Of a DNA stretch of 64,000 bases, positions 1 to 5,542 are shown in pieces (position 1 is the first letter of the stretch; each line of letters starts with the position of its first letter). The notes below the pieces were generated by a model. The model ran no database searches and was not told the DNA's origin. It saw only the letters and a program-made list of their open reading frames with translations. The stretch comes from CAZFDE01 sp964517795. GTDB lineage: Bacteria > Planctomycetota > Phycisphaerae > Sedimentisphaerales > Anaerobacaceae. The stretch lies in the NCBI GenBank assembly GCA_964517795.1, contig CAZFDE010000006.1, positions 3,761-67,760 on the forward strand, written 5' to 3'. Both the position numbers and the translations under genes were made by a program.

Positions 1-897
1 AAGGCTTTTACCGCCTCACATGCCGAAGAATTTCGTATTTCTTTGTTGGATAGGGGATTGGCGGAGAATACAGTGAGACGACGCTGTCGACGATGTAAAC
101 AATTCTTTAATGCGGCCATTAAACGACGTTTGATTTTCGAAAATCCGTTCGACGGCATACGAACAGTCATAATCTGTAATCCCAAACGCCAACGATTCAT
201 CAGCCATCAAGATATGCAAAAAGTTATCGAAGCATGCCCGAATAACCGTTGGCGGCTGATTTTCGTCTTGGCTCGATATGGTGGATTACGGATTCCATCG
301 GAATTGACCAGATTAAAATGGGCGGATATTCTTTGGGACCAAAAACGCTTTATCATCCACAGCCCCAAAACCAAATTTTATGGCAAGGAGCAGCGTATAT
401 GCCCTTTGTTTCCTGAGATAGAGCAGTGTCTTCTGGAAGCCTATGATCAGGCAGAACCTGGTGAAAAAAAGATTTTTGATGGTTTGCTGGATAAAAATAA
501 TCTCCGCACTCATGCATGTCGGATAATTAAGAAAGCAGGACTCGTACCTTGGCCGAAATTATTCCAGAATTTGCGTAGCAGCCGTGAAACTGAATTGGTA
601 GAAAAATTTCCTGTTCATGTTGTTGTAGCTTGGTTGGGAAACACCCCGAGTGTTGCCCAAAAACATTATCTCCAGACGCACGAAGAACATTTCAAGAGGG
701 CGGTGGAAAATAGTGGCCTGAATATGGGCCTGACAGCGCCCGTATTGGATCGCACTGAGTCACCTGAGCAAAATTCAGGAAAACCTGAATCTGAACTTAC
801 CCCTTGTGGTGCCGGAACTTGCGAAGATATGCCAAGTAGTACTATTTCGGATACTGTCTATCCATCTCCCCGAGTAGGGCTCGAACCTACAACCTAG
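1..897 (+). CDS. Tyrosine recombinase (phage-type integrase), 5' end missing
   Basis: The reading frame is open to base 1, so the gene starts outside the window. The visible part holds the SAM-like core-binding tail and the catalytic domain: the first catalytic Arg lies in ARYGGLRIPSE, a second in NLRSSRETEL, and the Tyr nucleophile is likely in QKHYLQ. The HxxR box reads LRSSR, so its usual His is replaced. After the catalytic domain there is a low-complexity tail that ends in RVGLEPTT, which is the antisense translation of a tRNA T-arm. The stop lies inside the tRNA-Asn gene on the other strand. This is the usual geometry of an integrase gene next to its tRNA attachment site, so the gene probably belongs to an integrated element extending left. 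It acts in site-specific recombination. The family call is firm; the element's nature is unknown. Confidence 0.88.
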   Translation, partial: KAFTASHAEEFRISLLDRGLAENTVRRRCRRCKQFFNAAIKRRLIFENPFDGIRTVIICNPKRQRFISHQDMQKVIEACPNNRWRLIFVLARYGGLRIPSELTRLKWADILWDQKRFIIHSPKTKFYGKEQRICPLFPEIEQCLLEAYDQAEPGEKKIFDGLLDKNNLRTHACRIIKKAGLVPWPKLFQNLRSSRETELVEKFPVHVVVAWLGNTPSVAQKHYLQTHEEHFKRAVENSGLNMGLTAPVLDRTESPEQNSGKPESELTPCGAGTCEDMPSSTISDTVYPSPRVGLEPTT

Positions 898-903
898 CGG
901 TTA
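866..903. other. Putative attachment (att) core: tRNA-Asn 3' half
   Basis: The integrase gene to the left reads into the 3' half of the tRNA-Asn gene on the opposite strand and stops within its anticodon stem. Many integrative elements recombine in tRNA 3' halves and rebuild the tRNA on integration, leaving the integrase gene alongside. The T-arm and acceptor strand here are the probable crossover segment. The matching distal repeat would lie left of the window, so the site is inferred from geometry. Confidence 0.5.
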
Positions 904-1498
904 CGGCTACTTCCAGGTTTCCCTGGAGACCGGACTATCTCATCACCATACCATGACCACAAAAGGCCCATGGCTTAGGTGCCGGGCGCTGATAGAAGCG
1001 TATTGGCATGGGCTCGCCTCACTTCTTAGTCTCTGCACCTTCCTGTCCACATTACACAAACCCATCCGGACAGGCTTGGCTCAGGGTTACCAAATTTAAC
1101 CCTTCGTACTACTGCGGGCCTTAGGCTTCCCTGAATTCACCCGGTTTTTCCGCCCGATGTTTCCATCAGGGGCTGCAACTTTGGCATGAACTTCTCGATG
1201 ACAATTGGCACAGAGGAGTGTACATTTTTCCAACTCCTTCTCGACCCTTTTCCAGGATCTTGCATAGCCTTTTTCCGAAAGCCCGAAATTCTTATCTGAC
1301 TCATTTACGTGATGAAACTCTAACGCTTCAATACACTTGTTATAGCCACAAATTTCACATTGACCGCCTTTGGCGTCTATTGCCATTTGGCGAATCTTCT
1401 GTCGTCGCTTTCTGACGGCTGAAATCAGATATTCGCGTCTTTCGGAATAGGTCCGGCTATCCTTTTTAGCCAACAATCTTCCTTTCATGCCCCGTTTT
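904..1498 (-). ncRNA. Group I self-splicing intron in the tRNA-Asn anticodon loop
   Basis: The insertion follows the second anticodon base: the 5' exon ends in U and the intron ends in G, as group I introns require. The core is in the 3' part: a Q-like AACCCTGAGCC near 1087-1077, R as GTGCAGAGACTA (1038-1027) and S as AGATAGTCC (940-932). Local helices can be drawn: CCTGTCC/GGACAGG (1074-1068 with 1048-1042), GCCCATG/CATGGGC as a P8-like extension, and CCAGG-GAAA-CCTGG (926-913) as a P9 hairpin with a GNRA tetraloop. The 5' part is an HNH endonuclease gene. A possible guide sequence is GCAG at 1114-1111, which could pair with the exon end CTGT, but P1 is not firmly resolved. Subgroup IC3 is a guess from the tRNA location. 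Confidence 0.88.
1096..1488 (-). CDS. HNH homing endonuclease encoded in the group I intron
   Basis: This 130-residue protein has a basic N-terminus (about residues 1-40) and one zinc-ribbed HNH motif: Cys44 and Cys47 in CEICG, the paired His59-His60 in LEFHHVN, and CANCHREVH at residues 93-101 with Cys93, Cys96, His97 and His101. HNH enzymes of this kind nick or cut DNA, and those inside group I introns copy the intron into intron-less alleles (homing). Here the target would be an uninterrupted tRNA-Asn gene. The ATG lies ten bases inside the intron's 5' end, and the stop is about nine bases before the Q-like core element, so the ORF fills the 5' part and leaves the core untouched. The zinc and catalytic residues are intact, so activity is plausible. 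DNA specificity cannot be read. Confidence 0.87.
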   Translation of the reverse strand: MKGRLLAKKDSRTYSERREYLISAVRKRRQKIRQMAIDAKGGQCEICGYNKCIEALEFHHVNESDKNFGLSEKGYARSWKRVEKELEKCTLLCANCHREVHAKVAAPDGNIGRKNRVNSGKPKARSSTKG

Positions 1499-1558
1499 AC
1501 AGCCGCTCGCTCTACCGATTGAGCTATCGGGGAATCACTTTCTAATTGTCAAAGAAAC

Positions 1559-1743
1559 TTAACGCGTCTAACAAAATGACTTTAGATTCAAGCGGCTTAT
1601 TTTTCGCCCGGAAGCGTTGTCGGGTACAAAATCGTCCTCGACGTAGCTTCAGCTACGCCTGTGGCAATTTTGACCCTGCCGCCTTGCCGGATCGAAAAAA
1701 CGCTCGCTTTCTGTCTAAAAACTCATTCTGTTAGAAGCGCTTA
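1559..1743 (+). repeat. Dispersed imperfect-palindrome repeat, copy 1
   Basis: About 185 bases that recur, inverted, at 25871-26055 with roughly 85% identity by eye. The unit is itself a long imperfect palindrome. Its ends are inverted (TCTAACAAAATGACTTTAGA at one side, a TCTAAAAACTCA...GTTAGA complement at the other), and its middle is CGTAGC-ttcA-GCTACG flanked by AAAATCG and a complementary CAATTTT. No real gene is seen in it. It starts about 25 bases upstream of the tRNA-Asn 5' end, so it may affect that gene's promoter. It resembles a MITE or large REP-type hairpin, but no family is recognised. Confidence 0.85.
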
Positions 1744-1921
1744 AATATCCTCGATTTTGAGGAATGTGTCAAGATAGTTATTTTTCGGGAAAAATCAAGC
1801 TCGAATTCTCAAGAAAATACAAAAATCAGCAATTTTTCTATCCGGTTGAATCCGATAGCTTTTTCTGATAGCATAATGCGTCAAAAGTAAGTTCTTCAGC
1901 CGGATCGCGTATGAAAAAAAT

Positions 1922-2482
1922 GTGTATATTATTGCCGGCCCGAACGGTTCGGGTAAAACAACGTTTGCGACTCAGTTTTTGCCGGCCTATGCGAATTGTC
2001 CGCGTTTTATCAATGCCGATCTGATTGCTCAGGGGTTATCGCCTTTTAAGCCCCGTACGGTGGCTATCAAGTCCAGGAAATTGGTATTAGAGCAAATCCA
2101 TGAATACATGGACAAAGGCTGCAGTTTTGGTTTTGAAACAACGCTTTCGGGCAAATTATACCTGAAGTTATTCGAGGATATGAAAACGCAGGGCTACCGC
2201 CTTCATATTTTTTACCTGTGGATTCCAACAACCCGGCTTGCGCTGGCCCGCATTAAAAATCGGGTCGCAGAAGGAGGGCATCCGGTTCCTGCCGGGGATG
2301 TTCGCAGACGTTTTGAAAGGAGTTTGACGAATTTCTTCGGTTCTTATCAGGCCATCGCGAATGACTGGACATTGTTTGATAATTCGAGCACCCGGCCCTT
2401 GATGGTTGCCAAAAGATCAAGCGACAAACTTGAAATCTTCGATCAAACTCGGTATAATGAGATTGCTAAATTCAGGGATTAA
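1922..2482 (+). CDS. Zeta-toxin-like P-loop kinase
   Basis: The protein opens with AGPNGSGKTTFA, a P-loop at residues 6-13, followed by INADLIAQGLSP, FGFETTLSG and later DVRRRFERS. This is the layout of zeta/PezT-type AAA_33 kinases, which phosphorylate UDP-sugars or other small targets. About 186 residues fits the chromosomal single-domain branch. The start is uncertain. GTG at 1922 gives an intact frame with a very short N-terminus. An ATG at 1911 with AAAAAAA lies one base out of frame; an eighth A would give a typical MKK start. Either a frameshift, a sequencing slip, or GTG initiation is possible. A 51-residue gene follows one base after the stop. Whether it is a toxin or a housekeeping kinase is not shown. 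Confidence 0.72.
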   Translation: MYIIAGPNGSGKTTFATQFLPAYANCPRFINADLIAQGLSPFKPRTVAIKSRKLVLEQIHEYMDKGCSFGFETTLSGKLYLKLFEDMKTQGYRLHIFYLWIPTTRLALARIKNRVAEGGHPVPAGDVRRRFERSLTNFFGSYQAIANDWTLFDNSSTRPLMVAKRSSDKLEIFDQTRYNEIAKFRD

Positions 2483-2483
2483 G

Positions 2484-2639
2484 ATGGCCAAGAAAAAACG
2501 ACTTACAATTCATGAGAAGGCCGAACTGGCGATGCAGGAAGCGGTTCGCGGTGTGATCGAACGGCACAAGAAGAGCGGCCGGCCGCTGCCGATCTGGCGG
2601 GACGGCAAGGTGGTCTGGCTGCCCGCATCCGAGTTGTAA
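2484..2639 (+). CDS. Small basic protein coupled to the zeta-like kinase
   Basis: This 51-residue ORF starts one base after the kinase stop, so it is probably translationally coupled. It begins with a Lys/Arg-rich stretch (MAKKKRLTIHEKAELAMQEA), continues as a predicted helix (AVRGVIERHKKSGRPLP) and ends in WRDGKVVWLPASEL. Small genes of this kind next to zeta-like kinases may encode an antitoxin or an accessory partner, though the classical epsilon antitoxin lies upstream of its toxin. I do not recognise a named family, so the role is inferred only from the tight spacing. Confidence 0.6.
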   Translation: MAKKKRLTIHEKAELAMQEAVRGVIERHKKSGRPLPIWRDGKVVWLPASEL

Positions 2640-2686
2640 ATCAGCCATTATTCACACCTATAGCAGAGAGCTGTTTATTTGTGGTA

Positions 2687-2715
2687 TTGACGCGGGGGTG
2701 GCAAATGGGTAAAAT
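2687..2715 (+). promoter_or_regulatory. Sigma-70-like promoter for tatA-tatC-dus
   Basis: TTGACG (2687-2692), a 17-base spacer and TAAAAT (2710-2715). It lies about 75 bases upstream of the tatA start, which has a good ribosome site (AAAGGAGA). Confidence 0.6.
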
Positions 2716-2789
2716 TATGGTTTGCAGCAGGTTAGATGGCCGATGTAATAGAAGATAATGTGATTTAAGATCAATAAAAGGAGAAGCCG

Positions 2790-3041
2790 ATGGCTGACTA
2801 TATTTGTGCGTTCTGGAGTCCCGGGCCGATGGAATTGATTATCATCGCGTTGATCGCGGTGCTGTTGTTCGGCAGGCGACTGCCGGAGATCGCCCGCAAC
2901 ATCGGCCGCAGTATGACCGAATTCAAAAAGGGTGTTCGCGAGGCCAAAGACACGAAAGACGAAGTCGTCGATGATCTTAAAAAAGAGGCCCGCGATGCGT
3001 CCGGGATCGACGAGATGGACAAGGACGATTCGACCGTTTAA
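2790..3041 (+). CDS. tatA: Twin-arginine translocase subunit TatA
   Basis: This 83-residue protein has a short N-terminus, a single membrane helix (about residues 14-30, [14 protein letters not shown]), the hallmark [16 protein letters not shown] hinge and amphipathic helix, and a charged acidic/basic tail. It is the pore-forming component of the Tat pathway, which exports folded proteins with twin-arginine signals. tatC follows after 33 bases. Two window proteins have clear twin-arginine signals, the sulfatase (MNRRGFLR) and the DUF1501 protein (TRREFIRQ), and are likely clients. The start is supported by AAAGGAGA seven bases upstream. TatA and TatB cannot always be separated by sequence, but the short acidic tail favours TatA. 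Confidence 0.92.
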   Translation: MADYICAFWSPGPMELIIIALIAVLLFGRRLPEIARNIGRSMTEFKKGVREAKDTKDEVVDDLKKEARDASGIDEMDKDDSTV

Positions 3042-3074
3042 TCCGAAGTTCGGGTGACTTCATTTCTTTGATCC

Positions 3075-3842
3075 ATGGTTAATTCAGATACCAAAGAAAC
3101 AATTCTCGATACGTCCACGATGAGTCTCGGCGACCACCTCGAAGAACTCCGCGGGCGTCTGATCTATGCGATTCTCGGGCTTGTTGTCGGGCTGGTAATC
3201 AGTCTGTTTTTCGGCAAGTTCCTGATCGCCTTTATCGAGCGGCCTTATCTGAATGTGATGAAAGAGCTGGAATTGGATCCAAAGCTGCAAATCCTTGCTC
3301 CCGCTGCCGGATTTGTCAGTTATGTAAAGATTTGTCTGATTGCGGGCCTGATCGTTTCCTCGCCGTGGGTATTCTATCATGTCTGGATGTTCATCGCCGC
3401 CGGGTTGTATCCGAATGAAAAAAAGTATGTCTATCTGGCAATGCCGTTTTCGGTGGTTCTTTTTGTCGCCGGGGCGTTATTTTTTCTCCTTGTCGTAGCG
3501 CCACTGACATTAGGATTTCTGGTTAAATTCAATGAACGATTTTTGGGCAGCGCTTCGAAATTCACTTTCCCGGAATATATTGCTTTTATTACTCAATTGA
3601 TGTTAGTCTTTGGCGTGGCATTTCAGACACCGACTGCCATATTCTTTTTAAATAAATCCGGCCTGGTTTCGCTGTCAGCCCTGACGAAGGTTAGAAAATA
3701 TGTTATTTTGGTTATTTTTATCGTCTCGGCAATGGCGACGCCGCCGGATGTAATTTCGCAAATCACACTGGCGGTGCCGTTATATCTGCTGTTCGAATTA
3801 GGGATTATGTTGTCCTATATATTCAATAAGCGGAAATCGTAG
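3075..3842 (+). CDS. tatC: Twin-arginine translocase subunit TatC
   Basis: The 255-residue protein has the TatC start region MSLGDHLEELRGRLIYAI after a short extension, then six membrane segments. The conserved middle is visible in SPWVFYHVWMFIAAGLYPNEKKYV, read here only in part, and in FGVAFQTP. TatC binds the twin-arginine signal and with TatA forms the export channel in the inner membrane. ATG at 3075 is used; ATG at 3120 would begin at MSLGDHLE and fits the family length equally well, and neither has a strong ribosome site. The gene sits between tatA and the dihydrouridine synthase, separated from the latter by four bases, which suggests one transcript. Confidence 0.94.
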   Translation: MVNSDTKETILDTSTMSLGDHLEELRGRLIYAILGLVVGLVISLFFGKFLIAFIERPYLNVMKELELDPKLQILAPAAGFVSYVKICLIAGLIVSSPWVFYHVWMFIAAGLYPNEKKYVYLAMPFSVVLFVAGALFFLLVVAPLTLGFLVKFNERFLGSASKFTFPEYIAFITQLMLVFGVAFQTPTAIFFLNKSGLVSLSALTKVRKYVILVIFIVSAMATPPDVISQITLAVPLYLLFELGIMLSYIFNKRKS

Positions 3843-3846
3843 TGCC

Positions 3847-4818
3847 ATGCTGACGATCGGGCAACTGACGATCCCGGTGCCATTCTTTCAGGCGTCCCTG
3901 AGCGGTTATTCCGATTACCCGATGCGGATCCTGGCCAAACAGTTCGGCTGTCCGCTGACGTTTGCCGGTGTCATGCTTGCCCAAAGCGCCGCCCATCCCA
4001 AAATTCTTAAAAAACCGCTCTTTCGCCCGTACGAAGACGAGCATCCGGTTGTGGCGCAGCTTTTGGGTGAAGAACCGGAGATTTTTGTGGAGGCGGCCCA
4101 AGCGGTCGTCTCGGCCGGTTACGATATGGTCGATCTGAATTTCGGCTGCCCGGTGCCGAAGGTGCTCAGTCGCGGCCGCGGCGGGGCACTTTTGAAAGAT
4201 CCGCAAACAATTCGTCGGATCTATCGTGCGGTTCGCGAGGCGGTGGATTGTCCGGTGATGATGAAGCTGCGTATCGGTTTTAACCGAAGCGAACAAGCGC
4301 AGGATCAATTTATGCGGATCGTATCGGATGCGGTTGACGATGGTGTGGATGCGTTGGTGATCCACGGCCGCACGGTGATTCAGCGATACAGGGACCGAGC
4401 GGACTGGGCTTATCTGGCCAAAGTCAAGAGGCAATTTCCCAAAGCCGTGATCATCGGCAGTGGCGATCTGTTCGAAGCGACCGATATTGTGGACAAGGTT
4501 CGCACAAGCAAACTCGACGGGGTGGCGATCGCCCGCGGAGCGGTCGGCAATCCATGGATTTTTCGCGATTTGACGGCGCTATTCAACAATCAGCCGCGGC
4601 CGCCGCGGCCGACGCTTACTGAGCAAAAAGAAGTCATCCTCGAGCATTATAAGATGACCCGAAAATTGTTTCACCAGCGAAAGGCGATCGGTTTTTTCCG
4701 CAAGTTTATGGTCGGTTATGCCCGCCTGCACCCGCAGCGAAAAAAGGTGATGCTCGATGCCTTTGCCGCTAAAACCGACCGGCAGTTTGCCGATGCCGTC
4801 AACCGCTGGTACGATTAG
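3847..4818 (+). CDS. dus: tRNA-dihydrouridine synthase (DusB-like)
   Basis: The 323-residue protein is a TIM-barrel FMN enzyme that reduces uridine to dihydrouridine in the tRNA D-loop using NADPH. Seen motifs are the N-terminal ASLSGYSDYPMR, the catalytic-Cys segment DLNFGCPVPKV, MMKLRIGF, and VIHGRTVIQRY and AIARGAVGNPWIF for phosphate and flavin binding. Length and motif order match the Dus family, closest by eye to DusB. It begins four bases after tatC, so it is probably cotranscribed with the tat genes, a link that seems to be of convenience rather than function. The start ATG follows directly; a GTG at 3841 is an alternative. Which uridine is modified cannot be told. Confidence 0.9.
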   Translation: MLTIGQLTIPVPFFQASLSGYSDYPMRILAKQFGCPLTFAGVMLAQSAAHPKILKKPLFRPYEDEHPVVAQLLGEEPEIFVEAAQAVVSAGYDMVDLNFGCPVPKVLSRGRGGALLKDPQTIRRIYRAVREAVDCPVMMKLRIGFNRSEQAQDQFMRIVSDAVDDGVDALVIHGRTVIQRYRDRADWAYLAKVKRQFPKAVIIGSGDLFEATDIVDKVRTSKLDGVAIARGAVGNPWIFRDLTALFNNQPRPPRPTLTEQKEVILEHYKMTRKLFHQRKAIGFFRKFMVGYARLHPQRKKVMLDAFAAKTDRQFADAVNRWYD

Positions 4819-4826
4819 GATTAAGG

Positions 4827-5159
4827 TTATTCTTGAAGTTCCGCTTCAACAAACGTTTTGAATTGGGGCAGGTTTTGTTTGCAGGTGTCCCAAACGATTT
4901 GGGTATTGACGCCGGCATAATCGCGGATCAGGACATTACGCATATCGATCACATCACGGAAAGGGATTTCGGGATATTGCTGCTTATAATCATTGCTGAG
5001 ACAATTCGTTGCTTCGCCGATGATCTCTAATTACCGAACAACGGCATCGACCATCATGCTATTTTGACAAAAACCAGGGTAGTCTATGCCGGTGATATAA
5101 CCATCGATTTTCTCGATGGCATCCCGGATATGACCCAGATATACGCGGTCATCTTTCAT
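4827..5159 (-). pseudogene. Decayed HepT-like (DUF86) toxin gene
   Basis: Reading 5159 to 4827 on the minus strand gives a HepT protein from MKDDRVYLGHIRDAIEKI to FVEAELQE, 110 codons, the family's usual length. A TAA at 5033-5031 interrupts it in VVR-stop-LEIIGEA, where a polar residue is expected. The RNase/AMPylation motif, normally RNxLIHDY, reads RNVLIRDY here, so the key His is also lost. HepT is a HEPN ribonuclease toxin silenced by its MntA partner. The upstream MntA frame overlaps it by 11 bases and is broken too. With two independent lesions this is a dead gene, unless the stop is a sequencing error. Confidence 0.85.
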
Positions 5160-5453
5160 AGACCACTTCCGCTTCCTTGAGAACCGCTGCTCGGATATAT
5201 TTACTGAGTGCCTGGGGCGTAACCATGTCCACCGATTTGCCCAGTTGCTCCGTCAGTTCGCGTTGGATTCGCGCATATTCGAATAAACCGATCCTGGCCT
5301 GTGGATAAAAATCGATCAACAGATCGATATCGCTGTCTTCTCTCGGTTGGCCGTTGACATACGAACCAAATAATGCGGCATACTTAATACTCTCGCCGAA
5401 AGGATGTTTTTAATTGCCCTCTGAAGCCGGTTTTTAATTTCTTCTTTATTCAT
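5149..5453 (-). pseudogene. Frameshifted MntA-like nucleotidyltransferase antitoxin
   Basis: On the minus strand an ATG at 5453 begins MNKEEIKNRLQRAIKNIL, then the frame is lost by one base near 5401-5396 (one T too few in a short T run). The next frame carries the hallmark minimal nucleotidyltransferase motif GSYVNGQPREDSDIDLLIDF and runs to VLKEAEVVYER, ending at TGA 5151-5149. The second frame has no start of its own and is closed by a stop just upstream. MntA adenylylates HepT to neutralise it. The gene order mntA then hepT with an 11-base overlap is normal for the pair, so this was a complete module that has decayed. A single-base sequencing error is the alternative for this gene. Confidence 0.82.
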
Positions 5454-5542
5454 AAATGTAAGTCTAATCCTTGCCAATGGTTGTGTCAAACACAAATTAG
5501 CTGGCTTGCAATCGTCCTATTTATTCTATCGGTTACCGATCT

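Larger units (their letters stand above)
866..1533 (-). tRNA. tRNA-Asn(GUU) gene interrupted by a group I intron
   Basis: Two tRNA halves lie 595 bases apart on the minus strand. The 5' exon (1533-1499) has acceptor strand TCCCCGA, D-arm GCTC/GAGC with GG in the loop, and anticodon-stem strand AGCGG followed by CTGT. The 3' exon (903-866) has TAA, CCGCT, a five-base variable loop, T-arm GTAGG/CCTAC with loop TTCGAGC, acceptor strand TCGGGGA and discriminator G. Joined, all four stems pair without mismatch and the loop reads CTGTTAA, anticodon GUU. The short variable loop excludes tRNA-Tyr, which an alternative junction would suggest. CCA is not encoded, so a CCA-adding enzyme is needed; the nucleotidyltransferase at 27261 is a candidate. 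The 3' half doubles as a likely attachment site. Confidence 0.9.

Noticed and set aside
866..1533. Reading the split tRNA as tRNA-Tyr(GUA)
   Set aside because: An alternative junction gives a GUA loop, but the variable loop has five bases, while bacterial tRNA-Tyr has a long variable arm; and the intron would not end in G.
1547..1552. TTGACA on the minus strand just upstream of tRNA-Asn as its promoter
   Set aside because: With a normal spacer the minus-10 would fall inside the tRNA acceptor stem, so it cannot serve this gene.
1546..1734. 62-codon ORF between the tRNA and the zeta-like gene
   Set aside because: It lies almost wholly in the palindromic repeat and the matching frame is not conserved in copy 2.
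4833..5030. 65-codon plus-strand ORF after dus
   Set aside because: The region is explained by the decayed hepT gene on the other strand; the plus-strand frame shows no motifs.
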